Assembly (NCBI GenBank): GCA_013813755.1 | Contig: JACCRD010000002.1 | Span: forward strand, 1 to 43,787 | DNA: 43,787 bases | Source of the DNA: Acidobacteriota bacterium | GTDB lineage: Bacteria; Acidobacteriota; Blastocatellia; Pyrinomonadales; Pyrinomonadaceae | Direction of reading: 5' to 3' | Part shown: one piece after another, positions 35,332-43,787 of the stretch | Numbering within the stretch: position 1 is the stretch's first letter | Layout: each line of letters starts with the position of its first letter | Notes under the pieces: generated by a model | Told to the model about the DNA's origin: nothing | Databases searched by the model: none | What the model saw: only the letters and a program-made list of their open reading frames with translations | Program-made: the position numbers and the translations under genes

Positions 35332-36483
35332 TTACCGCAGTTTCAAAGTTGCCAAACTCATCAACGCGAAAAGTATCCCGATAATCACGAACCGGAAAAC
35401 AATCTTTGGTTCTTTCCAGCCCAAAAGCTGAAAATGATGATGAAGCGGAGCCTGTCTGAAAATTCGTGTGCCGACTCCTGTTTTCGGATTTTTCGTCCAT
35501 TTAAAGTAAGAAACCTGAATCATCACCGAAGCCGCTTCCAAAATAAAAACACCGCCGATAAACGGCAGAAGAAATTCCTGTTTCGTCAAAATCGCCACTG
35601 TTCCGAGCGCTCCTCCGATTGCTAAAGAGCCGACATCACCCATAAAAACTTCCGCCGGCGGCGCGTTGTACCACAAAAATCCGAGACTCGCGCCCACCAT
35701 CGCGCCGCAGAAAACCGTTAATTCCGCCGCCTCCGGTTTGTGCGTCATATCTAGATACGATGCCCAGCGCCCGTCGCTGGAAATATACGTCAGCGCTGTC
35801 AGAGCCGACATTGCGATAAAAGTCATACTCGCCGCCAAACCGTCCATTCCATCAGTTAAATTGACGGCGTTTGACGAACCGAGCAGAACGAATATGATAA
35901 AAATCAAATAAACGACCGGACCGATCCACGTCACCGCCTGGCTATATTCGGAAATCGCCGTCGCCTTAAAAAACGGAATGCTTAAATTCCAGGGATAATT
36001 TGCCACCCAGTAAAGACAGCCCCAAACAATTAGCGCGGTGATTAATTGTCCGAGCAGTTTCTGTTTGCCCGTTAAACCTTTACTTCGTTTCTTGACGATT
36101 TTTATGTAATCGTCAATAAATCCGATCACGCCGAACGAAGTAGTCGCGCCCAGAGCGAGCCACAGATACAAACTGTCGAGCCGCGCCCAAAGAATTGTCG
36201 AAAGAAAAACCGCGCCGAGAATTAAAACGCCGCCCATCGTCGGTGTGCCTTTTTTCGCGTGATGTTCCGCTGAAAGTTCTTCGCGTATTTCCTGTCCGAT
36301 ATTAAGCGCGGCAAGTTTTTTAATGACTTTACCGCCGAAAAGAAGCGAAATTAAAAGCGCGGTAATCGTTGCCAGCGCGGTGCGAAACGTCACATATTGA
36401 AAAACATTCAACCCCTTATAAAAATATGACTCGCCGCGCCCGTAGGTTTGAAAAATGACTTGATATAAAAGGTAATAAAGCAT
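35332..36483 (-). CDS. mraY: Phospho-MurNAc-pentapeptide transferase MraY
   Basis: MraY moves phospho-MurNAc-pentapeptide from UDP to undecaprenyl phosphate at the membrane, giving lipid I. The 383-residue protein has about ten membrane segments. Conserved acidic residues lie in GFIDDYIKIVKKRSKG (near 121-136), in NLTDGMDGLA (near 208-217) and in FMGDVGSLAIGG (near 281-292). The C-terminal segment APLHHHFQLLGWKEPKIVFR is the MraY HHH motif. An N-terminal KKGTPTMGGVL near 78-88 is also conserved. Length is slightly over the E. coli enzyme. It is preceded by a 116-nt AT-rich spacer after murF. Confidence 0.97.
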   Translation of the reverse strand: MLYYLLYQVIFQTYGRGESYFYKGLNVFQYVTFRTALATITALLISLLFGGKVIKKLAALNIGQEIREELSAEHHAKKGTPTMGGVLILGAVFLSTILWARLDSLYLWLALGATTSFGVIGFIDDYIKIVKKRSKGLTGKQKLLGQLITALIVWGCLYWVANYPWNLSIPFFKATAISEYSQAVTWIGPVVYLIFIIFVLLGSSNAVNLTDGMDGLAASMTFIAMSALTALTYISSDGRWASYLDMTHKPEAAELTVFCGAMVGASLGFLWYNAPPAEVFMGDVGSLAIGGALGTVAILTKQEFLLPFIGGVFILEAASVMIQVSYFKWTKNPKTGVGTRIFRQAPLHHHFQLLGWKEPKIVFRFVIIGILFALMSLATLKLR

Positions 36484-36599
36484 TTTTTAGATTGTGGATC
36501 TTCGTTTTTGTATTTTGTATTCGTTCATCACCTTAAATTAACGCCTCTGCATTTTTATCGTTTCAAAAAATTTATATTTGTATGTTTTAATTTATAGAT

Positions 36600-38054
36600 T
36601 CATTGTTCCAAACGATATTTTTCAGTAAGCTTTTCAATTACTTTTTCCGTTTTTACGCCGCGCGAGCCTTTGACTAAAACTAAATCACCCATTTTTATTT
36701 GGTTTACCAGAAATTCGCCCGCTTCATCCGAACTATTGAAAAATTCTGTTTCACGCAAATTATTTGCCTTTGCGCCCTCGACTAAATCTTTCGCCAAGCC
36801 GCGTATGCCGATTAAAAAATCGATGCCGCTGGAAGCGAGTTTAGCGCCTGTTTCCACGTGAATTTCTTTTTCATTTTCGCCCAATTCGAGCATTTCTCCT
36901 GCGACGACGATAAGGCGCTGCGCTGTCTTTCCGCCGTCAACTAAAGTTTCGACCATTTCCAAAAGCGCCGGGGGATTTGAATTATAAGAATCATTAATGA
37001 CCGTAAAATTTTCTTGAAAATGCAAAACTTCACCACGTTGCGCAGGCGGCTCGATTGAACTCAGCGCGTCGGCAATCCGCCGCGCTGTCATCCCGAATTT
37101 GTAACCTACTGCCGCCGCCGCTAAAGCATTTGAAACGTTGTGCCGACCGGAAAGCCGGAAAAATACTTCGGCTTTTCCGTTCGGCACATTCAAGATAAAA
37201 CGTGTTTCGCCAAACCGCTTCATTTCAATTTCGCTTGCTCGGACATCTGCTTTATTCTCGATTCCAAAAGTAATCGTATCGCCTCTGTGAAGTTCGCGCA
37301 TTGCTAAAACGCGAGCGTCGTCAGCATTTAAAACGGCTGTACCGCGCGGTTTCATTCCTTCGATCAGTTCAGCTTTTGCTTTCGCTACATTTTCAATCGA
37401 GCCGAGATGTTCGACGTGTACGGGGAGAACATTTAATTCAACCGCCACATCCGGCGGTGTAATCCGGCACAGACGCGCGATTTCATTCGAAGGCGAAGAC
37501 ATTCCCATCTCCAAAACCGCCGCGTCAAAACTTTTATCTTTCGCCAAATTTAAAACCGTCAGAGGATGTCCCAAACCGTTGTTATAATTTTTGATGTTGC
37601 GCAAAATTTTGCGTCCTGAATACTGTAAAACGTGCGCGGTCAACTCTTTAGCCGTCGTCTTCCCCGCGCTGCCCGTAATCGCCACCACCGATTTGTTCCA
37701 TTCGAGATAAACGCCGCGGGCGAGATTCTGCAAAGCGAGGATCGCGTCGTCAACAAAAATCAGACGATCCGCAAATTGTTCTAAAACCGCTTTGTGTTCT
37801 TCAAATTTGTCAGGACGTGCGACACACGCGACAACGCCTTTTTCGAATGCTTCAGCAATAAACTGATGCGAATCTGCAAATTCGCCGTTAAAACAGTTAT
37901 TTTTATAGTCGGGCTGTGAAAGCGCGAAAAACACTTCGCCCGCTCGCGTTTCGCGTGAGTCAATCGAAAAAGATTGCACCTCGGTTTGAAGCACTGCGGA
38001 ATTTAAGTTTGACGCTTGGGCGTTCATATATTTGACGGCAGTTTTAAGTTTCAA
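36600..38054 (-). CDS. murF: UDP-MurNAc-tripeptide D-Ala-D-Ala ligase MurF
   Basis: MurF adds D-Ala-D-Ala to the UDP-MurNAc tripeptide. The 484-residue protein has the P-loop GSAGKT at 128-133, the Mur motif VLEMGMSSPSNEIARL near 186-201 and VINDSYNSNPPALLEM near 354-369. The start is taken as TTG at 38054, because this N-terminus (MKLKTAVKYMNAQAS) fits the family and the TTGA overlap with the ftsI stop shows translational coupling. ATG at 38027 is the alternative. It follows ftsI directly: the usual murE position is empty. Confidence 0.95.
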   Translation of the reverse strand: MKLKTAVKYMNAQASNLNSAVLQTEVQSFSIDSRETRAGEVFFALSQPDYKNNCFNGEFADSHQFIAEAFEKGVVACVARPDKFEEHKAVLEQFADRLIFVDDAILALQNLARGVYLEWNKSVVAITGSAGKTTAKELTAHVLQYSGRKILRNIKNYNNGLGHPLTVLNLAKDKSFDAAVLEMGMSSPSNEIARLCRITPPDVAVELNVLPVHVEHLGSIENVAKAKAELIEGMKPRGTAVLNADDARVLAMRELHRGDTITFGIENKADVRASEIEMKRFGETRFILNVPNGKAEVFFRLSGRHNVSNALAAAAVGYKFGMTARRIADALSSIEPPAQRGEVLHFQENFTVINDSYNSNPPALLEMVETLVDGGKTAQRLIVVAGEMLELGENEKEIHVETGAKLASSGIDFLIGIRGLAKDLVEGAKANNLRETEFFNSSDEAGEFLVNQIKMGDLVLVKGSRGVKTEKVIEKLTEKYRLEQ

Positions 38055-40180
38055 TTTACAACGCGTATCCTTTCGTTTGAAGATTTGTTTTTAATATTGC
38101 TTTTCGTTATTTTTTTGTCCGGTGCTGTTTTAGGCTTCGCTCGATCTTTTTCTTCGATTAAAGATTTATTCGATTCTGGTTTTACATCTTTTGGCGTTTT
38201 GCTCGCCTGCAACTTTTCCTTTTCAGATTTTATTGCCGCTGCCTCCAACGGTTTTTTGACATTTTTTTCAGGCGGTTTGCTCTCAGGCATTTTGCTTTCA
38301 GGCGTTTTAATTGAAGCTTCTACATTTGAAGTTATCTTTGAAATTATTCGCGCGTCCGGTTCAACCGGCTCTTCCTGCGCGGCGGCGTTTTCTCCTATTT
38401 CATTTTCCGTGCTTTCAATGCCAATGTCCGGAGAAATACCCAGCTCAGGCAAAACTTGCTCGGCGATTTCACGAAAAATCGGCGCTGAAACTTGTCCGCC
38501 ATTGCGCAGTGCGCCCTGCGGTTCGTCCAGAATAACGGCAATCACGACCGTCGGATTTTCAGCCGGAGCGAATCCGACAAAAGACGAAACATATTTGCTT
38601 CCGCTGACTCGCTTTGTTTTGGGATCATATTTCCAGGCGGTTCCAGTTTTTCCGGCGGAGGTGTAGCCTCTGAGCGCTGCTTCTTTTCCGGTTCCTTGCA
38701 CGACTACTTCGCGCATCATCCGGCGCAGATTTTGCGCGGCTTGCGGGCTGACGACCGGTATTTGTTGAGGCGTAGTTATCGAAATCACTTCCCCGTCTGC
38801 TGCGCGAATTTCTTTGATAATATGCGGGCGAACTCTGATGCCGTCGTTGGCAATAGTCGCAAAAGACGAAGCGGTTTGCAAAGCCGTCACGCCGATTTCA
38901 TAACCGATCGACATTGACGCCAGCGAATCGCCTTGCCATTTCTCCTTCGGGCGGACCAGCCCGCGCATTTCAGCAGGAACTTCAATGCCGGTTTCTTCAC
39001 CAAAACCAAATAAGCGAATATAATCGCTGAATTTGTCTCTGCCGACTTTCATTCCGGTCTTGATCGCGCCGATGTTGCTGGAAATCGCAAAGGCTTTGGT
39101 AAAAGAAAGCGCTTTGCCGCAATGGCTGTCCGTAAATTTGTGATTGCCGACTTCGATAAATCCGTTGCCGCAGCTAAATTGCTCTTCAGGTTTGATTAAT
39201 CGTTCATTAAGCGCCGCGCCATAGGTCACAAGTTTAAAAATTGAACCCGGCGCGTAACTGTTCTGCACCGCTTTGTTCTTGTAATTTTCCGCCGGAAACG
39301 CGCTGGCGTTATTCGGATTAAAAGTCGGATAGTTCGCCATCGCCAAAATTTCACCGGTTTTCGGGTCAAGCACAACCGCTATTCCTGATTTCGCCTGTGC
39401 CGCTTTGACTCCCGCCTGGAGCGCTTCTTCCGCCTTGTACTGAATAGAATGACTAATTGTTAAAACGACATCCTTCGGCGGTTCGCGCACTCCTTCCGAT
39501 TCATCATAAACTCTGCCCAGACGATCGCGATCCTGCCAGGTTTTAACGGTCGCGCCGCGCAAATTTTCTTCCTGTGAAAGTTCGATTCCCGCCTGTCCGA
39601 TGTCGTCCGCGCCGCTAAAGCCGACGACCTGCGAGGCGAGCGCGCCGTATGGGTACGAGCGTTGGTGTTCTTCTCTCCAGTGCAAACCGGCGAGTCTCGG
39701 CTCGTCAAATTTTCTCAATTCTGGTTCTCTCAGCGCTTCATTAAGTTTTAAAACCGTGTCTTCGTCAATTTTTCGCGCCAGCCAAACAAATCTTTTGCCG
39801 CTCTTTTTGGCTTCGCTTAAATTATTTAAAATCTCATTCGGATTAACTTTGAGCGCGGCAGCAACTTTTTTCGCAGTCGCCGCAACATCATCAATTTCGG
39901 CGGGATCGGCAAATAAAGATTTGGATTTCACGCTCATTGCCAAAACGCGTCCGGAACGATCAAAAATAGTGCCGCGCAGCGTTTTGCTTTTTATTTGATC
40001 ACGTCTCTGATCAAGCGCTTTTTCGCGCAGCCAATCGCTTTGATTAACTTGCAGGTGAACAAGTCGCACGCCGATCGCGCCAATCCATAAAATAAAAAAT
40101 GCGACAATCAGCATAAAGCGCGTGAACCCCGTCTGCATCGAAGCATTTTTGCGGCTGATTTCTCGTGAGTATTCTCGCAT
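38051..40180 (-). CDS. ftsI: Septal penicillin-binding protein FtsI (PBP3-like) with long charged C-terminal tail
   Basis: FtsI is the transpeptidase that crosslinks septal peptidoglycan made by FtsW. The 709-residue protein has a short cytosolic start, one membrane segment (about 21-43) and a pedestal domain (about 60-230). The transpeptidase domain has S313-x-x-K316 (APGSIFKL), S367-S-N369 (ISSNIG) and K511-T-G513 (SAGKTGTAW). There is no PASTA domain. Instead about 120 residues (588-709) form a Lys/Glu/Pro-rich low-complexity tail. Most FtsI end near 580-600 residues or in PASTA domains, so the tail is unusual. The FtsL protein upstream has a similar tail. The stop overlaps the murF start. 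Confidence 0.95.
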   Translation of the reverse strand: MREYSREISRKNASMQTGFTRFMLIVAFFILWIGAIGVRLVHLQVNQSDWLREKALDQRRDQIKSKTLRGTIFDRSGRVLAMSVKSKSLFADPAEIDDVAATAKKVAAALKVNPNEILNNLSEAKKSGKRFVWLARKIDEDTVLKLNEALREPELRKFDEPRLAGLHWREEHQRSYPYGALASQVVGFSGADDIGQAGIELSQEENLRGATVKTWQDRDRLGRVYDESEGVREPPKDVVLTISHSIQYKAEEALQAGVKAAQAKSGIAVVLDPKTGEILAMANYPTFNPNNASAFPAENYKNKAVQNSYAPGSIFKLVTYGAALNERLIKPEEQFSCGNGFIEVGNHKFTDSHCGKALSFTKAFAISSNIGAIKTGMKVGRDKFSDYIRLFGFGEETGIEVPAEMRGLVRPKEKWQGDSLASMSIGYEIGVTALQTASSFATIANDGIRVRPHIIKEIRAADGEVISITTPQQIPVVSPQAAQNLRRMMREVVVQGTGKEAALRGYTSAGKTGTAWKYDPKTKRVSGSKYVSSFVGFAPAENPTVVIAVILDEPQGALRNGGQVSAPIFREIAEQVLPELGISPDIGIESTENEIGENAAAQEEPVEPDARIISKITSNVEASIKTPESKMPESKPPEKNVKKPLEAAAIKSEKEKLQASKTPKDVKPESNKSLIEEKDRAKPKTAPDKKITKSNIKNKSSNERIRVVN

Positions 40181-40260
40181 TTTTTGTCAAAGGGATAATT
40201 TTTATCAACGATGTTTCAAACTTTTGTGTCGGACGCGCCCGCATAATTAACTTAAACTCT

Positions 40261-40785
40261 TTATTTCTTAGCAACTTGCGCCGGTTTGGTTTTGTTCTCT
40301 TTGTCCTTCAGCTCCGGTAATTTTTTAACTCCGCTTTCAGGCTTTTTCGCTTCTGTTTTCGGTTCTTCAACTTTCGCAGAAGTGGGGGCAGGCGTTGGTT
40401 TAGGTTTTTCGACAAGCAACTTTTCCGGACGCGTTTTTTCCTGAGGAGCAACATTCGTCCGCGATTCGACAGTTTTGTCCGAAGGAGCGTAGGTTAAACC
40501 AATTTTTTTAGCGGCTTTTTTTATTTCCGTGTGTGAAAGCGCGATTTCCTTGGCAAGCAGAAGTCTTCGCTTGTCAGCTTCGAGTTCTTCAATCTGCTTT
40601 TTAAGTCTGGAGTTTTTGACACGAAAATCAAAAGACGCGAAATGTTGCCGAGCAGCGAAAAAGAAGCCGACCACCAAAAGCAGTCCGCAAACCAATGTTA
40701 AAAAACGGTATCGCCACGGAATGGATCGGCGTTCGGGAGAAGCGTTTTTTATTCGTTTTTTATTGGATATGTTTTTTTTGCTCAT
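40261..40785 (-). CDS. ftsL: FtsL-like divisome protein with Lys/Pro-rich tail
   Basis: A 174-residue bitopic protein in the ftsL position between rsmH and ftsI. From the ATG at 40785 it has a basic cytosolic start (1-25), one membrane segment (about 27-45) and a coiled-coil heptad region (about 56-90, FRVKNSRLKKQIEELEA) as in FtsL. After about residue 100 it extends into a Pro/Lys/Glu-rich tail not found in classical FtsL (about 120 residues in E. coli). ATG at 40785 with AGGTG 7 nt upstream is preferred over GTG at 40800. The assignment rests on position and topology, because FtsL has little sequence conservation. Confidence 0.8.
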   Translation of the reverse strand: MSKKNISNKKRIKNASPERRSIPWRYRFLTLVCGLLLVVGFFFAARQHFASFDFRVKNSRLKKQIEELEADKRRLLLAKEIALSHTEIKKAAKKIGLTYAPSDKTVESRTNVAPQEKTRPEKLLVEKPKPTPAPTSAKVEEPKTEAKKPESGVKKLPELKDKENKTKPAQVAKK

Positions 40786-40834
40786 CTTTTTCACCTGCAC
40801 CGCTGATCAAATAATTTCAGACCAGATAATTCAA

Positions 40835-41788
40835 CTAATCTATTTTTCGACACGTGCGAAGTTTAGCGCTTCGGGCGCGCGGATTATTGTCCGTTTCTTC
40901 TTCGCCCGACGTAACCGGCTTGCGCGTTAAAATTTCAATTTCCCGGCTTGCTCTGCACACGCATACGGGCATTCGCGGCGGACAAAAACATTTTCCGGAT
41001 AATTTTTGCATTGTCTGTTTAACAATCCGATCTTCCAGAGAGTGAAAAGTTATTACAGCCATTCGTCCGCCAGCTTTCAAAATTTTCACGCTATCCCTGA
41101 CAAACTGTTCGATAATTTCAAGTTCGTCGTTAACGGCAATCCGCAACGCCTGAAAAGTTTTTGTCGCCGGATGAATCTTGTCTTTTTTCCCGCGCCAAAT
41201 CGCTTTTTCGACTAATTTGGCAAGTTCCCCGGTGGTCTTGACCGGTTCGCCCCGCTCTCTCCGCTCAACAATGCGCCGAGCGATACGGCGGGAAAATCTT
41301 TCTTCCCCGTATTCGTAAATAATACGAGCGATTTCAAATTCCGAAAGCGTTTCGAGCAGTTCGGCGGCAGTTTCCGTGTCCGCGTCCGCATCCATCCTCA
41401 TATCAAGCGGCGCATCAAACCGAAAACTAAACCCGCGCGTTTCGCTGTCAAACTGCAAGGATGAAACACCCAAATCGGCTAAAATACAATCCGCCTTTTC
41501 AATACCAGCTTTTTCGAGGACCAGCAGAATATCCGAAAAATTCGCGTGAAATGCCTCAAATTGATTTCCGAAGTGCGCCAGACGCTGCTCTGCAAGTTCA
41601 ATTGCTCGCGCGTCCTGATCGATACCAATCGCCTGGATGTCTCCGGAAATCGCCAAAATAGCTTCCGTATGCCCGCCTAAACCGAGCGTCGCGTCAACGA
41701 AAACTTCGCCCGGCTGCGGGTCGAGCATTTGCAGAGTTTCAGCGAGCAGCACCGGTTTATGTATGTTTTCAGCTTTATTTATAAGCAT
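40835..41788 (-). CDS. rsmH: 16S rRNA m4C1402 methyltransferase RsmH (MraW)
   Basis: RsmH methylates N4 of C1402 in 16S rRNA with SAM. The 317-residue protein starts HKPVLLAETLQML at 10-22 after the ATG at 41788. The SAM-binding DATLGLGGHTEAIL lies near 32-45. Further family segments are ADLGVSSLQFD near 107-117 and VITFHSLEDRIVKQ near 251-264. The longer frame to 41866 adds 26 residues and starts at TTG. It is the first gene of the dcw cluster on the minus strand. mraZ, which normally precedes it, is missing. Confidence 0.96.
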   Translation of the reverse strand: MLINKAENIHKPVLLAETLQMLDPQPGEVFVDATLGLGGHTEAILAISGDIQAIGIDQDARAIELAEQRLAHFGNQFEAFHANFSDILLVLEKAGIEKADCILADLGVSSLQFDSETRGFSFRFDAPLDMRMDADADTETAAELLETLSEFEIARIIYEYGEERFSRRIARRIVERRERGEPVKTTGELAKLVEKAIWRGKKDKIHPATKTFQALRIAVNDELEIIEQFVRDSVKILKAGGRMAVITFHSLEDRIVKQTMQKLSGKCFCPPRMPVCVCRASREIEILTRKPVTSGEEETDNNPRARSAKLRTCRKID

Positions 41789-42264
41789 TTTCAAAGAGCG
41801 CGGTGAAAGTTTTGACGAATGCGATTTTCTCGCACACAGAGAGACACACCGAGATAAGCTTGTCAAAAATCCGTAACAAAAATACTAAAAATTAATTGTC
41901 GTTGATTTTATGCGAAAAACCGGAATTTTTTGACCGTCCGCTTCCGTTAACGAATTCCGCATAATATCTGTTTAGAAATTTTCCGGGGAAAGTGCTTAAA
42001 CTTAAACACTGCTTAGTTAAAAAACTTTTTTGCCTAATACTTAAATCAGATTGTTATCAACTAATTATCAGCATATTACGATTATTTCTCAAACTCTGTC
42101 AAGGATAATTTTTAATTTTTTTACTTAATCAAGTGCTTAAATTTTGACATCTGTTCAGGCAGCGATTTACTATTAATTTTTGTGCGAGTTAATGTTTTCC
42201 TTTCGGCGATGTTTGCGCTAAAGTTTAGGGTCATTTGTTTTAACCAAAAACTTTTTCGCGCCTT
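41789..42264. other. Divergent spacer without mraZ
   Basis: About 476 bp between rsmH (minus) and the ZIP transporter (plus), AT-rich. No mraZ-like frame is present on either strand and no TGGGN-type mraZ box repeats are seen by eye. The word aagtgcttaaa appears twice (41990-42000 and 42131-42141). One promoter candidate for the plus side is listed separately. No clear promoter for the dcw transcript is visible. Confidence 0.6.
42144..42173 (+). promoter_or_regulatory. Candidate sigma-70-type promoter for the ZIP transporter
   Basis: A perfect TTGACA (42144-42149) is followed after 18 nt by TACTAT (42168-42173), a 4-of-6 match to the -10 hexamer. The start would be near 42180, leaving a leader of about 85 nt. 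Judged by eye only. Confidence 0.55.
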
Positions 42265-43065
42265 ATGGACAATACGCTTATTCAACTTCTCGCTTTCGGC
42301 ACAATCGCGGCTCTTGCCAACGTGCTTGGCGGATTGATTCTTTTTCCGAGAGGCGTCCAAAAAAACTACAAAAAAATTCTGAAGTATGTTTTAGCGCTCG
42401 GCGCGGGCTTTATGCTCGCCGTAACTTTTATCGATGTTTTGCCGGAAGCGATTAAAATTTGGCAGAAGCGCGTCGGCGCGGAAAACGAAAATTTTTTAGT
42501 TTATCCGATGATGCTCCTGCTCGCTGGTTACCTTTTGACACAGTTTTTTGAACACACGATCGCGCCGCATTTTCATCTGGGCGAAGAAGTTCATCCCGAT
42601 CATCTGATTTCGCCGCGGTCGGCTTACACAGCAATCGGCGGGCTTCTGATTCACACATTTTTTGACGGCGTGTCGATTTCCGCTGCCGCGCAGGTTGATT
42701 TCAAAGTCGGAATTTTAGTTTTTATCGCCGTTTTTCTGCATAAATTTCCCGAAGGTTTTACGATCGGCTCGATGGTTCTGGCTGCCGGAAAAAACCGCAA
42801 AGAAGTTCTGCTCGCCACAACTTTAGTTGGCGCGACTACTCTGCTCGGCGTTTTTGTTTTTTATCTGGTTGGCGATGTTGGCTTTACGCTTGCCTACGCG
42901 CTTCCCGTCGCCAGCGGCGTGACACTTTACGTAGCGGCGAGCGATCTGATTCCAGAAGTTAATCATCACGGCGGAAAACGTCCGCTCGTTTCATTTGCGG
43001 TCTTCGCGGGCGTTGCGCTATTTTTCCTGATACACTACGCTTTACATTTGGTTTTAGAAAATTAG
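42265..43065 (+). CDS. ZIP-family divalent metal transporter
   Basis: A 266-residue inner-membrane protein with about eight membrane segments. ZIP proteins bring zinc or other divalent metals into the cytosol. The conserved metal-site motifs lie in HTFFDGVSI near 130-138 and HKFPEGFTI near 159-167. The His-rich loop between segments 3 and 4 contains HTIAPHFHLGEEVH. The length is normal for bacterial ZIP. Cation choice cannot be told from sequence. It diverges from the dcw cluster and is followed 63 nt later by the TPM gene on the same strand. Confidence 0.92.
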   Translation: MDNTLIQLLAFGTIAALANVLGGLILFPRGVQKNYKKILKYVLALGAGFMLAVTFIDVLPEAIKIWQKRVGAENENFLVYPMMLLLAGYLLTQFFEHTIAPHFHLGEEVHPDHLISPRSAYTAIGGLLIHTFFDGVSISAAAQVDFKVGILVFIAVFLHKFPEGFTIGSMVLAAGKNRKEVLLATTLVGATTLLGVFVFYLVGDVGFTLAYALPVASGVTLYVAASDLIPEVNHHGGKRPLVSFAVFAGVALFFLIHYALHLVLEN

Positions 43066-43128
43066 AACTTTGCGAAAATAATTTCGTATTGTTCAAGGCT
43101 GGCAAAAAATTTTGTCAATTTATTAAGG

Positions 43129-43787
43129 ATGATTAAAAGACTTACAGCATTAGAAAAAATTCGCGTATTGCTTTTCGGTTTGCTTTTATGTTTGGCGAGC
43201 GCGGAAGTCTTTGCGCAGAGCGCGAGTCCGTTTTCGCTCAATGAATCGCCGCTTCCCGCTCCGACCGGCTTCGTCAACGATTTTGTCGGTGTACTTGATG
43301 CTGGTACCAAACAGCAGCTCGAAGCGCGCATTAAGGAGTTAAAGGAAAAGACCAATCCGCAGGTTGAACTTGCCGTTGCAATCGTCGGCACTACGGGCGA
43401 GCGTCCGATTTTTGATTATTCGCTGGCGGTCGCGCGCGGCTGGAAAATCGGTTCAAAAGAAGATGATAATCCGAGCGCACTTTTGTTTATTGCGATTGAA
43501 GACCGAAAATACTTCACGCACGTCAGTAAGGATTTGGAAGACGAATTGCCCGACGGTTTAGTCGGACAACTGCAAAGACAAAATCTGGTTCCGGCTTTTA
43601 AGCAGCAAAATTACGCGAAGGGCATCAGCGATACCATCGAAGCGTATATCAGCACAATTGAAGCAAAACAAAGCGGAGTCGCTCCGGCAGCAGAACCAAC
43701 TCCTCAACAGAGAGGACGAAGAAGCTCCGGTTCATCGTGCAATTTTATGACTTGTCTAATAATTCTTTTTGTGCTTTTGATAATAAT
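43129..43787 (+). CDS. TPM-domain (YgcG-like) exported protein, partial at window end
   Basis: The frame opens at ATG 43129 and runs off the window without a stop (at least 219 residues). A signal peptide (about 1-30, ending EVFAQ) is followed by a TPM domain (about 46-180), recognisable from GFVNDFVGVLD, VELAVAIVGTTG, ARGWKIGSKEDDNPSALLFI and SKDLEDELPDGL. A Ser/Arg linker and a hydrophobic segment (about 206-219, FMTCLIILFVLLII) follow, which would anchor it in the membrane. Such proteins occur in many bacteria. TPM has been linked to photosystem or membrane-protein repair in plants and algae, but bacterial roles are unclear. AAGG is directly at the ATG, so the start is moderately certain. 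Confidence 0.85.
   Translation, partial: MIKRLTALEKIRVLLFGLLLCLASAEVFAQSASPFSLNESPLPAPTGFVNDFVGVLDAGTKQQLEARIKELKEKTNPQVELAVAIVGTTGERPIFDYSLAVARGWKIGSKEDDNPSALLFIAIEDRKYFTHVSKDLEDELPDGLVGQLQRQNLVPAFKQQNYAKGISDTIEAYISTIEAKQSGVAPAAEPTPQQRGRRSSGSSCNFMTCLIILFVLLII

Noticed and set aside
40261..40785. Reading the ftsL gene as a TonB-like or LysM-associated protein because of its Lys/Pro tail
   Set aside because: Membrane topology, heptad region and position between rsmH and ftsI fit FtsL. There is no TonB C-terminal domain or LysM motif.

Overview
The window looks like the chromosome of a Gram-negative bacterium of the phylum Acidobacteriota, most likely class Blastocatellia (Pyrinomonadaceae-like). 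That placement is inferred from gene content. There are two von Willebrand A proteins of the kind found widely in acidobacteria, a tricorn-type protease, a Kdo hydroxylase that implies LPS, and a choice-of-anchor P/DUF11 surface protein. Base composition is moderate in GC with AT-rich spacers. No 16S rRNA or other marker is present, so the placement is moderate in confidence.

Layout. 1-5800: a small Arg-rich secreted protein, kdoO, trmFO, a proteasome-like Ntn hydrolase, a TSUP permease and an Asn-rich secreted protein. The Arg-rich and Asn-rich genes each lie behind a near-consensus sigma-54 (-24/-12) promoter, the strongest regulatory signal in the window. 5800-14500: a secreted tricorn-like protease, then on the minus strand two VWFA proteins flanking an unrecognised secreted protein, a PQQ-type sugar dehydrogenase, and on the plus strand an unrecognised secreted protein. 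14800-18800: a Rieske protein, then divergently a CBS-domain protein, a small heat-shock protein and Lon, which together look like a stress and protein-quality block. 19300-25000: a large secreted adhesin-like protein, valS, and a receiver-domain protein. 25200-41800: pdxA, then a long minus-strand dcw (division and cell wall) cluster. In transcription order it reads rsmH-ftsL-ftsI-murF-mraY-murD-ftsW-murG-murC-ftsQ-ftsA-ftsZ. The positions where mraZ, murE, murB and ddl are often found hold no such genes. 42265-43787: a ZIP metal transporter and the start of a TPM-domain protein that runs off the window.

How the genes work together. The dcw block supplies lipid II synthesis (MurC, MurD, MurF, MraY, MurG) and the septal machine (FtsZ, FtsA, FtsQ, FtsL, FtsW, FtsI). 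Gene ends overlap or sit close together through most of it, which indicates co-transcription. The FtsL and FtsI homologues both carry long lysine/proline-rich tails on the periplasmic side.

Intergenic DNA holds several long inverted repeats (2091-2143, 23810-23873, 26418-26481 and weaker ones) that look like dispersed palindromic elements rather than simple terminators. I found no rRNA, tRNA, CRISPR array, transposase or phage gene. No complete new defence or biosynthetic system is evident. The best candidates for something undescribed are the sigma-54 pair of secreted low-complexity proteins and the Ser-type proteasome homologue.
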